Shown: positions 24,755-34,003, counted from the stretch's first letter. The stretch: DNA of 64,000 nt from UBA7803 sp034522075 (GCA_034522075.1 JAXHLO010000023.1:62001-126000), one strand, 5' to 3'. Program-made: numbers and translations. The notes: generated by a model from the sequence alone, not told the origin.

Positions 24755-26401
24755 TCAGTCGTCACGCTTTTTCGGCATGATGGAGATCTCCATGGGGGCA
24801 AAGCTTTCCATGTCTACGTCGATCAGATACGGCCCCGGCGCCGCCATGCCGGCGTCCAGGGCTTCGTCGAACTGGGCGACACTGGCCACCCGGCAGCCCG
24901 GAACCCCCATGCTCTCCGCCATGCGCGCAAAGTCCACCGTACCGAGATCGGTTTCGTTAATGCGGCCGAAGCGGGTCTCCTGCAGCCAGCGCAGCACGCC
25001 GTAGCCGCCGTCGTTGAACACAACGATCACCAGCGGCAGCTGATACTGAGCGCAGGTGGCCAGTTCGGTGGCGTGATACATGAAGCCGCCGTCTCCGTGA
25101 ATCAGCAGGGTCTGGCGGCCTGTGGCCAGAGCCGCACCGATGGCCAGCGGAAACCCCGGACCGATGGCGCCGGACACCGGGTTCATGGTGGTCCGCGGCT
25201 CATAGATGGGAAAAAGCTGATTGCCGAAGTTGTAGGCCGCGATAGTCTGATCGCGCACGAAGATGCCGTCCCGCGGCAGCTTCTCCCGCATGAGGTCCAT
25301 GACCCGCGGATAATCGTCGCCCAGCCGCCTGCGCATGGCGGCATGCACGCCGTCGCTGGCTTCCAGGACGGTGGCGTTGAACTGCGCATCGTTGCCGGAG
25401 ACATCTACCAGGGACTGGTTTATGGCTTCCAGCGCCAACCGGGCATCCGCGGCCAGACCCAGGTCCGCGCTATGGGTCCGGCCGATCATGGCCGGATCGA
25501 TATCGATCTGCAGCAGCCGTCCGGGCGGCTTGAAGCGCGACGCCTGCCCATCCACGCCCACGGCGAATCGGGTGCCGACCGCCAGAGTAAGGTCCGCCTC
25601 CTGAATGGCCTGATACATCCCGGCGCTGGTGTAGAAGTTGCCAATGCACAGCGGATGGTCCTCCGGCAACGCCCCGCGGCCATCCGCCGACGTGAGTACC
25701 GGTGCATCCAGGGTTTCCGCCAGCCGCCGCAGGGCATCGCCGGCACCCGCGGCCACCACACCGCCGCCGGCGACGATGACCCGACGCCTGGCATCGGTCA
25801 GATGCTCGGTAAATTCTTCCAGCCTCTGCGGATCGGGCTGATGCACGCTGGCTGCCGGCACAGCAAAGTCGACGGGCTGCGCTTCGGCATACTGCAGATC
25901 GATGGGTATCTCGATGGCACCAGGCGCCGCCCGCCCGCAATGGATGTCCGCCACCACGGCGTTCAGCGCCGGCGCAAGCTGGGAAACATGACGCGGACTT
26001 TCCACCCGCCGGCACACACTGCGCAGCATGGCCACCTGGCCTTCCGCTTCGTGAACGTAACCGATGCCCTTGCCGTAGTAAGCCGTCTCCGCCTGGCCGG
26101 TGATGACCAGCACCCGCGACGACGCATACTGCGCCTCATAGAGCCCGGTGATGGTATTGCTGGTACCCGGTCCGGTGCTGGCGATCATCACGCCCATCTG
26201 GCCGGTAGCCCGGGCGTAGCCGTCCGCCGCGTGAGTACCGGCCTGCTCGTGGCGAACATCGATGATGCGGGTTCTGCCGAGCCGGTTGATCGCGTCGAAC
26301 AGCGGCATATTGTGAATGCTGACGATGCCGAAGACGTCGCGCACGCCCATCTGCGCCAGCGCCTCGGCCACCAGGTCGGCGCCGCTGAACGGTGAGCTCA
26401 T
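24755..26401 (-). CDS. Thiamine-diphosphate-dependent enzyme, acetolactate synthase-like
   Basis: A 548-residue ThDP enzyme with all three domains. The Pyr domain has the active-site Glu in DVRHEQAGTHAADGYAR (about residue 51). The PP domain has the ThDP motif GDGGFMYHATELATC...NDGGYGVLRW near residues 437-465. The N-terminus reads MGVRDVFGIVSIHNMPLFDAI, an unusual active-site strand where most relatives have GVPG. This places it among oxalyl-CoA decarboxylase/acetolactate-type proteins of unknown substrate. First gene of a three-gene operon with a small protein and an acyl-CoA dehydrogenase. Confidence 0.85.
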   Translation of the reverse strand: MSSPFSGADLVAEALAQMGVRDVFGIVSIHNMPLFDAINRLGRTRIIDVRHEQAGTHAADGYARATGQMGVMIASTGPGTSNTITGLYEAQYASSRVLVITGQAETAYYGKGIGYVHEAEGQVAMLRSVCRRVESPRHVSQLAPALNAVVADIHCGRAAPGAIEIPIDLQYAEAQPVDFAVPAASVHQPDPQRLEEFTEHLTDARRRVIVAGGGVVAAGAGDALRRLAETLDAPVLTSADGRGALPEDHPLCIGNFYTSAGMYQAIQEADLTLAVGTRFAVGVDGQASRFKPPGRLLQIDIDPAMIGRTHSADLGLAADARLALEAINQSLVDVSGNDAQFNATVLEASDGVHAAMRRRLGDDYPRVMDLMREKLPRDGIFVRDQTIAAYNFGNQLFPIYEPRTTMNPVSGAIGPGFPLAIGAALATGRQTLLIHGDGGFMYHATELATCAQYQLPLVIVVFNDGGYGVLRWLQETRFGRINETDLGTVDFARMAESMGVPGCRVASVAQFDEALDAGMAAPGPYLIDVDMESFAPMEISIMPKKRDD

Positions 26402-26464
26402 GCCCTCCCCCTGTATGCCCGCGTCGTGGCTGGGAAGTTAGCAGTTTTGCTGCGCCGGTACCAA

Positions 26465-26945
26465 TGGGGCTGCAAGGGGGTTGGGGTCGATCCCTGAGCA
26501 ACACTTTACTTCGCGTTGGCGTGGTTGTAGTCGGACGGACTCATACGCCGCTGGGAGCCTTAAAGCTTCGTAAAGTGTTGCTCAGGGCTCGCCCACCCAC
26601 GCCCTTTCAGCCCCCTACCGGCTGGGGGGGGGTGTGAGACTGACACGTCCCTCCCTGTCGCTTGTCGGGATGATGCGGTTTCCTGTGGTGACGGCGCTGC
26701 CGCACGGCGGCACGGCGGCACGGCGGCCAGCAGTATGCGAGCGCATCCCATGCCTCTCCCCAACGCCGATGTTGGATGGACGGTGATGGGTGGGCGGCGA
26801 CGGAGGAACGCTTGCTGGAGCTTTCAGGCTCCCATCTACAAACGCGCCCGTCCAACGGCAATGTCGCCACGCGTAAGCAAGCGTTCCTCCGGCGGCGAGC
26901 GCCACCCATCCCACCGACCGGCCAACCCGGCAGGGATAGCAGGCC
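26465..26945 (+). repeat. Long intergenic repeat, copy A (inverted relative to copy B)
   Basis: This non-coding stretch is closely similar to the reverse complement of 32146-32690. Shared blocks include the 18-bp inverted repeat CCCTGAGCAACACTTTAC (26492-26509) with its partner at 26570-26587, the block CACCCACGCCCTTTCAGCCCC at about 26595, and about 185 nearly identical bases from 26752 to 26938 with the hairpin GGAGC-TTTCAG-GCTCC. Copy A lacks about 60 bp present in copy B. No protein-like reading frame is evident. Confidence 0.78.
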
Positions 26946-27045
26946 TGACAGCGCACTTAATCCGCACCAGCCGGAAGGCCACCCGTGCCGGCGGCGCCCG
27001 GCCACCCATCCCACCGACCAACCAACCCGGCAGGGCGAGCAGGCC
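26901..27045 (+). repeat. Pair of 45-bp direct repeats
   Basis: 26901-26945 and 27001-27045 match at 41 of 45 positions and lie exactly 100 bp apart (both start GCCACCCATCCCACCGACC). The first copy is the right end of long repeat A. The remaining interval up to the bcp start at 27128 shows no gene. Confidence 0.75.
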
Positions 27046-27127
27046 GGCAAACGCCGAACATGGACGACCCACCCAGCGTCTGATAGCTTTCCACGCCATC
27101 GTCACCACCACACGCGAGGAGTCATCT

Positions 27128-27595
27128 ATGCCCGTAGAAGAAGGTAAAGCCGCGCCGGCGTTCACGCTGAAAGACGCCGACGGTAACAAGGTTGCCCTGA
27201 AGGATTTAAAGGGGAAGAACGTGGTGGTTTACTTCTATCCGAAAGACGACACGCCGGGCTGCACCAAGGAAGCCTGCGGCTTCCGCGATCTGTGGAAGGA
27301 GATTCAGAAGACCGACACGGTGGTTCTGGGCGTGTCCCCCGACGACGGCGCGAGTCATCAGAAGTTCGCCAGCAAGTACAAGCTGCCGTTCACCCTGCTC
27401 AGCGACCCGGACAAGTCAGTCATGGAGAAGTACGGCGCCTGGGGCGAGAAGAACATGTACGGCAAGAAGACCATGGGCGTCATCCGCTCCACTGTACTCA
27501 TCGGCCCGGACGGCAAAGTGAAGAAGCACTGGAAGCGGGTCAGCAAGGCGGAGACCCACCCCGAAAAAGTGCTGGAGGCCATCAACGCCGGCTGA
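27128..27595 (+). CDS. bcp: Thioredoxin-dependent peroxiredoxin, Bcp type
   Basis: A 155-residue peroxiredoxin that reduces hydrogen peroxide and organic peroxides in the cytoplasm. The peroxidatic Cys is in YPKDDTPGCTKEACGFRD (about residue 46) with a second Cys five residues later, as in two-Cys Bcp. Length is normal. ATG 27128 (MPVEEGKAAPAF) is preferred over longer frames running into the repeats. The stop abuts the stop of the convergent Na+ symporter gene with no spacer. Confidence 0.95.
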   Translation: MPVEEGKAAPAFTLKDADGNKVALKDLKGKNVVVYFYPKDDTPGCTKEACGFRDLWKEIQKTDTVVLGVSPDDGASHQKFASKYKLPFTLLSDPDKSVMEKYGAWGEKNMYGKKTMGVIRSTVLIGPDGKVKKHWKRVSKAETHPEKVLEAINAG

Positions 27596-28924
27596 CTACT
27601 GCCTCAACTGAGCAATGGCGTAGGTAACCACCACATAGAGGGCCATGAGCAGGGGCACGTAGCGCCCGATGAGGTAGATGCGCCACTCGAACCAGCGGCT
27701 CGCCGTGCCGAGGACCGTGCGTATGTGCTGCGGCGGAACGAACCAGCAGAACAGCGCGGCACCCAGCACCCCGGAAAAAATGATGACGTTGCCGCCAGCG
27801 ATACGGTCCAGCACCTCGAGTACAGGCTCGCCGGCGATCTGCCATTGCAGCGGAGTGAAGCTCAGTGCCGACGCGGCACCCAGTACCAGCATCAGCGAGG
27901 TCACCACGAGCACGGCGCTGCCGTTGCGCAAACGAAACTCCTCGGCGACAGCAGCAGTCATGACCTTCAACCCGGCCAGGCTGGAACTGAATGCCGCGGC
28001 AAAGAACAGCCCGAAGAACAGCACGGCCAGCCATGCTCCGCCAGGCAGACCGTCAAACACCCGCGGCAATGTCTCGAAAGCAAGCTGGCTGCCTTCGTCG
28101 GGCGCCAGACCCAGGCTGAAGACGAATGGGAAGATCATCCAGCCGGCAAGCAGCGCAACGCTCGTCTCGACGCCAGCCACGATGATGCAGGCCCGCGGCA
28201 CATGGGTCTTGCGCGGAATGAAGCTGCCGTAGGTCACAAGGTAGCCCTGGCCGATGGCCAGCGAATAGAACGCCTGGCCGAAGGCGAACGCCCACAGCTT
28301 GCCATCGCCAAGGCGGCGCCAGTCGACGTCGAAGAAGAACGACTTGGTCTGCTCCCAGCCCGGCGTGCGGCTGGCTGCGAACACGAGACCGATGATCACC
28401 ACGAGCAGCACGGGCATCAGCAACTTGGATATCTGTTCAATGCCGCGCACATCGCGGGCCAGCACCAGGGCGGCAAGCAAGGTCACGACGGCGAACCACC
28501 CTAGCGACGCATACCCGGCCGAGAACGCGTCGAAGCCCTTCAGATCACCGCGCACGGCGTCCACCGCGTAACCCAGCGTCCACCCGGTGATCACCAGATA
28601 ATAGCTGGTGATCACCATGGTAATGAGCACCACGAACCACCCGTAGACCACGCCGAAGCGCCCGATCTGACGGAAAGTCTGCACGGTGCTGCCTTTGGCC
28701 AGTCGGCCGGCGGCCACCTCGAGAATCATGATAGGCATGACGACGACGACGAGGGCCAGCAGATAGGCGACGATAAAGGCGCCGCCGCCGTTCTCGCCGG
28801 CGATATAGGGGAAGCGCCAGAGATTGCCCAGACCCACCGCCGCGGCCGCCATGGAAGCGATGAATGCGGGCTCAGACGTCCACTCCGCCCGGGATTCTTC
28901 GACGAATTCGTGCCGTGTGCTCAA
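27596..28924 (-). CDS. Neurotransmitter:sodium symporter (NSS) family transporter
   Basis: A 442-residue protein with about eleven membrane helices. The first carries the family signature AAAAVGLGNLWRFPYIAGENGGGAF; the Asn and Gly around the unwound helix bind Na+ and an amino-acid-like substrate. Start taken as TTG at 28924 with AGGAG ribosome site, because the longer frame adds a non-homologous stretch over the divergent promoter. Bacterial NSS proteins take up amino acids; the substrate is not predictable here. Confidence 0.9.
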   Translation of the reverse strand: MSTRHEFVEESRAEWTSEPAFIASMAAAAVGLGNLWRFPYIAGENGGGAFIVAYLLALVVVVMPIMILEVAAGRLAKGSTVQTFRQIGRFGVVYGWFVVLITMVITSYYLVITGWTLGYAVDAVRGDLKGFDAFSAGYASLGWFAVVTLLAALVLARDVRGIEQISKLLMPVLLVVIIGLVFAASRTPGWEQTKSFFFDVDWRRLGDGKLWAFAFGQAFYSLAIGQGYLVTYGSFIPRKTHVPRACIIVAGVETSVALLAGWMIFPFVFSLGLAPDEGSQLAFETLPRVFDGLPGGAWLAVLFFGLFFAAAFSSSLAGLKVMTAAVAEEFRLRNGSAVLVVTSLMLVLGAASALSFTPLQWQIAGEPVLEVLDRIAGGNVIIFSGVLGAALFCWFVPPQHIRTVLGTASRWFEWRIYLIGRYVPLLMALYVVVTYAIAQLRQ

Positions 28925-29086
28925 ACCACGGGCTCCTGCCCTGCTGCAGCAGGCACCAGTGTAGCCGCGGCGGCAGAAGCACATCACCCCGGTAAATTCC
29001 GAAACTACACAACTGGCAAAACCCGGCTGCGCTGTGCAAAACTCGATACGGGAACGAAAAGCGACAGCCACCAGGGGGAGAAACGA

Positions 29087-30325
29087 ATGAAGTTCGGCAT
29101 ATTCTACGAGCACCAGCTGCCGCGGGACTGGGACGAAAACAGCGAGCACAAGCTGCTCAAACAGTCACTGGATCAGATCGAGCTGGCGGACGAGCTGGGC
29201 TACGACTACGCCTGGGAGGTGGAGCACCACTTCCTGGAGGAGTACTCCCATTCGTCGGCGCCGGAGGTATTCCTCGGCGCAGCGAGCCAGCGGACGAAGA
29301 ACATCCGCCTGGGACACGGCATCATCCAGCTCACCACCAACCACCCTGCCCGGGTGGCGGAGAAGGTGGCCACTCTGGATCTGGTATCCGACGGACGTGT
29401 GGAGATGGGCCTGGGTGAAGGCGCCTCCGTGACGGAACTGCATCCGTTCAATCTGCGTTTCCGCGACAAGCGCGACGTCTGGGAAGACGCAGTGCGCGCT
29501 ACGCTGCCCATGTTCTGGAATCACGGCTGGGAATACGATGGCGAGTTTTTCAAGTTTCCGCTGCGCGCCGTGGTGCCGAAGCCCCTGCAGAAACCGCATC
29601 CGCCGCTGTGGGTAGCCTGCTCCCAGCTCGACACCATCAAGTATGCGGCGCACCGCGGCATGGGGGCCTTGTGCTTCAAGTTTGCCGACATCGAAGCCGC
29701 CAAAGCCTGGGTGCACGCCTACTACAACACCTTTACCCGCCATCAGGAAAAGCTCTGCGACTACCAGGCAAACCCGAATATCGCCGTGGTGGCAGGCTTC
29801 ATGTGCTGCGAAACTGATGAGGAAGCCTGGGAAAAAGCCGATGGCTGGACATTCTTCCAGTTCGCGCTGCAGCTTTACAACAAAGAAGGTCCATTCGAAC
29901 CGGGCACGGTGAATTTCTGGGAACGCTATCTGGAGTGGAAGCAGACGCCGGCCGGGCAGAAGCGCACCGGTAGCGAGCTCATCGGCTCGCCGGAAACCAT
30001 CCGCGAGCGCTTAGCCGAGCTCGAAGCGGCCAATGTGGACCAGGTGATCCTGCTGAATCAGGCGGGCAAGAATACGCATCAGGACATCTGTGACAGCCTG
30101 AAGCTCTTCGCGCAGACGGTGATGCCGGAATTCCAGGGCCGCGAAGACGAACACCAGGCGTGGAAGCGTTCCGTACTGGCCGGCGAAACGGTGCTGGAAG
30201 ACATCGATACCGAACCGTTCAACGTGACGCGAGGCCGCAAACCCACGCTGCCGTCCACCAAGGAAGGCCGCGACATGGTGTCCGGCGCCGTGGGGCGTCC
30301 GGAATCCAAATCGGTCAACAGCTGA
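29087..30325 (+). CDS. LLM-class flavin-dependent oxidoreductase (luciferase-like)
   Basis: A 412-residue TIM-barrel monooxygenase of the luciferase-like family. It shows MKFGIFYEHQLPRDW at the start, YDYAWEVEHHFLEEYSHSSAPEVFLGA, IRLGHGIIQLTTNHPARVAEKVATLDLVSDGR and ELIGSPETIRERL, all typical. FMN or F420 would be the cofactor. ATG 29087 follows the ribosome site AGGGGGAG. The amidohydrolase gene starts 11 bp after its stop, an arrangement common in clusters that oxidise and hydrolyse one compound. Confidence 0.92.
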   Translation: MKFGIFYEHQLPRDWDENSEHKLLKQSLDQIELADELGYDYAWEVEHHFLEEYSHSSAPEVFLGAASQRTKNIRLGHGIIQLTTNHPARVAEKVATLDLVSDGRVEMGLGEGASVTELHPFNLRFRDKRDVWEDAVRATLPMFWNHGWEYDGEFFKFPLRAVVPKPLQKPHPPLWVACSQLDTIKYAAHRGMGALCFKFADIEAAKAWVHAYYNTFTRHQEKLCDYQANPNIAVVAGFMCCETDEEAWEKADGWTFFQFALQLYNKEGPFEPGTVNFWERYLEWKQTPAGQKRTGSELIGSPETIRERLAELEAANVDQVILLNQAGKNTHQDICDSLKLFAQTVMPEFQGREDEHQAWKRSVLAGETVLEDIDTEPFNVTRGRKPTLPSTKEGRDMVSGAVGRPESKSVNS

Positions 30326-30336
30326 GGGGCAACATC

Positions 30337-31507
30337 ATGAGCGAACCGAACTCCTACGCCGCCGGGCGCAAGATGTATGACTCCGACAGCCACGTGATGG
30401 AGACCCTCACCTGGCTTACCGACCATGCGAAACCGGAACAGGCAGGGCTGATCAAGCCCCTGGCCACCGAGAAAGGCGGTGCCGGTGTGCGCAAGGCCAT
30501 CGAGAAAGCAGCGGCTCGGCGCGCTGATCCGCAGGCCACGCAGGAACTGCTGCAGGAACCCCTGATCTCCGGCCCCAAGGGCTGGGCGGCGTACGGCGCA
30601 TCTTCGCCCGAAGAGCGTTCCCACGCCCTGGATCTGCTGGGTTTCGAAAAGCAACTCGTGTTTCCCACCTTCGCCATGGGCCAGTTCGCGTTCTCCAGCA
30701 ACCCGGACAAGCTCTACGGCGGCACCGACATGCTCAATCGCGCCATGGGCAGCTTCTGCGGCCACGACCCGCGACTGCTGGCGGTGGGCTTCGCACCCCT
30801 CAATGATCCCGCGCTGGCGCTCGAAGCCGTCCAGGGCGGCCTGAAACAGGGCATCAAGGCATTCTGGCTCAAGTCCGACCCGGCCGGCGGACGCTCACCG
30901 TCGCACCTCGACTACGACCCCATCTGGGATCTGCTGCAGCGCGAGCGGGTACCCATCGTTCTGCACATCGGCGGCGGGCGCGGCCTCGACAAGGATTACC
31001 ACGAGACGGGACACCCGCCGGTCATCCGACTGGCTGGGCGGCGGCGAGAACCTGCGGGGCAAGGACTACCACGCGATCTCCCATTCACCGCAGAACTTCC
31101 TCACGGCGCTGATCTACGATCAGGTGTTTCAGCGCTTCCCGGAGCTTCATTGCGGCGTCATCGAACTCGGCGCCACCTGGGTACCCGGCTTCCTGCGGAT
31201 TCTCGATCAGGGGCATCGGGCTTTCCGCAAAGCCGAGCCGCTGCTGCAGAACCTGGAACTGACGCCTTCCGAGTTTTTCCGCCGCCAGGTTCGGGTCAGC
31301 CTGTTTCCCTATGAAGACATCGGCTGGCTCATCGAACAGAGCGGCGAGGAAATCTTCATGTTCGCTTCCGACTACCCCCACCCGGAAGGCGGCCGCGACC
31401 CGATCGGCAAATTCGACGCCAGCCTCGATGCCGGACAGGTGGCCGAACCAGCCAGGGAACGCTTCTACCACAGTAACTTTGCGAACCTGTTCCATATGGA
31501 GGCGTAG
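30337..31507 (+). pseudogene. Amidohydrolase (ACMSD-like) with a single frameshift
   Basis: The first part (30337 to about 31025) encodes the metal-binding start YDSDSHVMET and a barrel up to VLHIGGGRGLDKDYHETGHPP. Homology then continues in another frame as SDWLGGGENLRGKDYHAISHS and runs to 31507 (ELGATWVPGFLRILD, MFASDYPHPEGGRDP). One inserted or lost base near 31020-31030 explains this. Joined, the protein would be about 390 residues with the family's His and Asp metal ligands. The change may be a real mutation or a sequence error. Confidence 0.82.
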
Positions 31508-31513
31508 GCGCCG

Positions 31514-31972
31514 TCAGTCGTTGGTATGTTTGAGACGGTCCATGGCCTGGTCGATTCTGTCGCGCCATTCCAGGGGGCGCTTGATACCGATGAATCTGAC
31601 TTCGGCGTTGTCCGAGCCGGCTGAATAGAAGGCCAGATTGCCCACGCCCAGAATGCGCTGCAAGATGCCCTGATCGAGCTCGACGCTGCGCACGTCACGG
31701 ATGCGCACACTCTGCTGGTTTCTCGAGATGATGCCGTAGTGGCGGGACACCCGGCTGTCATCGATGCTGAACTTCCAGGAGAAGCGTTTGAAGGCGATGA
31801 TGAGCAGGACCACCAGGGCAGCGGCCAGCCACAGCCCGGCGGCAAAGGTCCCGCCAGCATCGATACGGCCTGCAGCGGTTATGGCGGCCGCCGCCAGCAG
31901 CAGCAGGACGATGACAAAGCCGAACCAGTAGTTTCTCCAGGCTGGTCGAAACTGGGCATTGATGACGGACAT
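31514..31972 (-). CDS. Membrane protein with bacterial PH-like domain (bPH2/DUF304)
   Basis: A 152-residue protein with two N-terminal membrane helices (about 13-35 and 40-62) followed by a PH-like beta-sandwich (FSIDDSRVSRHYGIISRNQQSVRIRDVRSVEL) ending in a short helix. The start at 31972 has the ribosome site AGGAGG. Such YdbT-like proteins are of unknown role. It converges on the frameshifted amidohydrolase, with 6 bp between stops. Confidence 0.8.
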   Translation of the reverse strand: MSVINAQFRPAWRNYWFGFVIVLLLLAAAAITAAGRIDAGGTFAAGLWLAAALVVLLIIAFKRFSWKFSIDDSRVSRHYGIISRNQQSVRIRDVRSVELDQGILQRILGVGNLAFYSAGSDNAEVRFIGIKRPLEWRDRIDQAMDRLKHTND

Positions 31973-32145
31973 CCGATCCTCCTTCAAGTCGACGGCGGCG
32001 CGCTATCTTCGAGCGTACGGCGGAACCGATCAATGCCCGCGCCAGACGTCAGCCGCACGAAATGTATGTGAGAGAACTCCGACCTTGCCATGAAGCTGAG
32101 CATTTGGCGACGCTTGCGGCAGTGTTGCCGGGGTTCATTGGTCGG

Positions 32146-32690
32146 CTTGTCCCTGCCGGGTTGGCTGGCCGGTGAGATGGGCGGCCGGTCGGTGACGGAG
32201 GACCGCTTGCTTACGCGTGGCGACATTGCCGTTGGACGGGCGCGTATGCAGATGGGAGCCTGAAAGCTCCAGCAAGCGTTCCTCCGTCGCCGCCCACCCA
32301 TCACCGTCCATCCAACAACGGCATTGGGGAGAGGCAGCGGGATTCGCTTGGTATCAGATTGACTCACCCTGGTGGCCGTCGTGCCGCCTTGCTGCAGCAG
32401 CGTTTCCGCAGGCGACCGCACGATCCATACAGGCGACAGGGCGGGGCGTTTCAGCTTCATCTACGCCTGCCGACATGGGGCTGAAAGGGCGTGGGTAGAC
32501 GAGGGCTGAGCATCACTTTGCGTAGCTTTCAGGCTCCCAGCGGCACAGGAGCCAGACCGGCTACAAACACGCCAACGCGGAGCAAAGTGATGATCAGCTC
32601 TCGGCGCCACCGACATTTCAGCCCCACTACCGGCCCCGCGAGGTAAAGTATTGCTCAGGGATCGCCGCCACCGACATTTCAGTCCCACCA
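32146..32690 (-). repeat. Long intergenic repeat, copy B (inverted relative to copy A)
   Basis: Reverse-complement similarity to 26465-26945 runs over essentially the whole stretch: the match to the 185-bp block lies at 32146-32332, the AAAGGGCGTGGGT block near 32490, and the inverted repeats CTGAGCATCACTTTGC (32507-32522) and GCAAAGTGATGATCAG near 32581-32596 (one mismatch) lie in the region that copy A has in shorter form. A third, related end AGGTAAAGTATTGCTCAGGG lies at 32640-32659. The 745 bp between the PH-domain gene and mscL hold only this repeat. Confidence 0.78.
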
Positions 32691-32717
32691 CCCATCGACA
32701 TCACTGGAGCAACCGTC

Positions 32718-33146
32718 ATGTGGAAGGAATTTCAGGAGTTCATCGCCCGGGGCAACGTCATGGACCTGGCCATCGGCGTCATCATCGGTGGGGCGTTCGC
32801 CCTCATCGTCCGCTCGCTCACCGACGATATCATCATGCCCATCGTCGGCGCGCTGTTCGGCGGTTTCGACTTCTCAGACTACTTTCTGGCACTCTCATCG
32901 AACGTCGAAGCCAGCACGCTGGCCGCCGCCCGGGCCCAGGGCGCGGTTCTGGCCTACGGCAATTTCCTCACGACGCTCATCAACTTCCTGATCCTGGCCT
33001 GGATCATCTTCATCATGGTGAAAGCGGTGAACAACCTGCGCCGCCGGGTGATCAAAGACAAAGCCGAACCGGCAGTCCCGGAGGCGCCGCCGGCGGACGT
33101 GCAACTGCTGACCGAGATCCGCGACCTGCTGGCCAGAGATCGCTAG
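32718..33146 (+). CDS. mscL: Large-conductance mechanosensitive channel
   Basis: A 142-residue MscL, the homopentameric emergency valve of the inner membrane. It has the amphipathic N-terminus FQEFIARGNVMDLAIGVIIGGAFALIVRSL with helix TM1, a periplasmic loop, TM2 FLTTLINFLILAWIIFIMVKAVN and a charged cytoplasmic helix ending LLTEIRDLLAR. All segments are in order and of normal length. The gene converges on the FAH-family gene (stop codons 5 bp apart). Confidence 0.97.
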   Translation: MWKEFQEFIARGNVMDLAIGVIIGGAFALIVRSLTDDIIMPIVGALFGGFDFSDYFLALSSNVEASTLAAARAQGAVLAYGNFLTTLINFLILAWIIFIMVKAVNNLRRRVIKDKAEPAVPEAPPADVQLLTEIRDLLARDR

Positions 33147-33151
33147 GGGCA

Positions 33152-33997
33152 TCAGCCCACGGTGACCGTGTGCCGCAGCGTGCCGATGGGCTTGACCTCC
33201 ACTTCGATCTCGTCGCCTTGGTCCATGAACACCGGCGGAGTACGCGCAGCACCCACACCGCCGGGCGTGCCCGTGACGATGACATCACCCGGGATGAGTT
33301 CGCAGAACGTGGAGCAGTACTCGATGATGTCGCCGAAATCGAACACCAGCAGATCCGCCGTGGCGTTCTGCATCACCTGGCCGTTCAGCCGGGTAGTGAT
33401 CTCCATCTCAGCGACATCACCGATCTCATCCGGAGTGACGAGCCACGGCCCGAAGCCGCCGGTAGCGGGAAAATTCTTGCCGGCGGTGAACTGTGACGTC
33501 TGACGCTGGTATTCACGCACGCTGCCGTCGTTGTAGATGCTGTAGCCGGCCACATGGAAAGACGCCTGGGCCTTGGGAATGCGTCTGCCGGCCTTGCCGA
33601 TGACCAGAGCTATCTCGCCCTCGTAATCCAGGGTGTTCGATTCCAGCGGACGCACCATGGGCTGCTCGTGCGCCACCTGCGCGTTGGCGAAGCGCACGAA
33701 GATGGTGGGAAAGCCCTCGCCGCCGCGGCCCGTCTCTTCCTGATGAGCCTTGTAATTGAGGCCCACGCAGAGAATCTTGTCCGGATTCGGCAAAGTCGGC
33801 AGATAGGTGAGCCCCGCCAGCGGCAGATCGGCGGTATCGCCGCACAACTCCACAAGGTCCGACAGCGCATCCGCGGCAATGGCCGACTTCAGGTCAGCGA
33901 ACTTACCTCGCTCGCCCACATCCACCACGCCGGCACCGTCGGCGCAGACATAGCCGAAGGTGGGAGAACCATCACGCAGAAACGACAGCCAGCGCAT
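33152..33997 (-). CDS. Fumarylacetoacetate hydrolase-family protein
   Basis: A 281-residue FAH-fold enzyme. The metal-binding and catalytic motifs are DKILCVGLNYKAHQEETGR, LDYEGEIALVIGKAGR, SIYNDGSVREYQ and TGTPGGVGAARTPPVFM. The family includes isomerases, decarboxylases and acylpyruvate hydrolases acting on 2-oxo acids, so the reaction is unresolved. It lies 6 bp after a zinc alcohol dehydrogenase on the same strand, and the two are probably co-transcribed. Confidence 0.9.
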   Translation of the reverse strand: MRWLSFLRDGSPTFGYVCADGAGVVDVGERGKFADLKSAIAADALSDLVELCGDTADLPLAGLTYLPTLPNPDKILCVGLNYKAHQEETGRGGEGFPTIFVRFANAQVAHEQPMVRPLESNTLDYEGEIALVIGKAGRRIPKAQASFHVAGYSIYNDGSVREYQRQTSQFTAGKNFPATGGFGPWLVTPDEIGDVAEMEITTRLNGQVMQNATADLLVFDFGDIIEYCSTFCELIPGDVIVTGTPGGVGAARTPPVFMDQGDEIEVEVKPIGTLRHTVTVG

Positions 33998-34003
33998 GGC
34001 GGC

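Noticed and set aside
24500..26395. Long plus-strand open frame of 631 codons
   Set aside because: It is antisense to the thiamine-diphosphate enzyme, whose motifs are clear. GC-rich codon use creates such shadows; its composition (His, Arg, Gln rich) is not protein-like.
26735..27100. N-terminal extension of Bcp through the repeat region
   Set aside because: The extension is the repeat DNA translated; peroxiredoxin homology begins at MPVEEGK (27128), which has its own ribosome site.
28910..29086. Longer start for the LLM oxidoreductase
   Set aside because: The extra 59 residues overlap the divergent symporter start and have no family match; ATG 29087 has an ideal ribosome site.
32000..32460. 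Minus-strand frame of 158 codons before the PH-domain gene
   Set aside because: Its peptide matches the one read through repeat A because the DNA repeats; no independent coding support.
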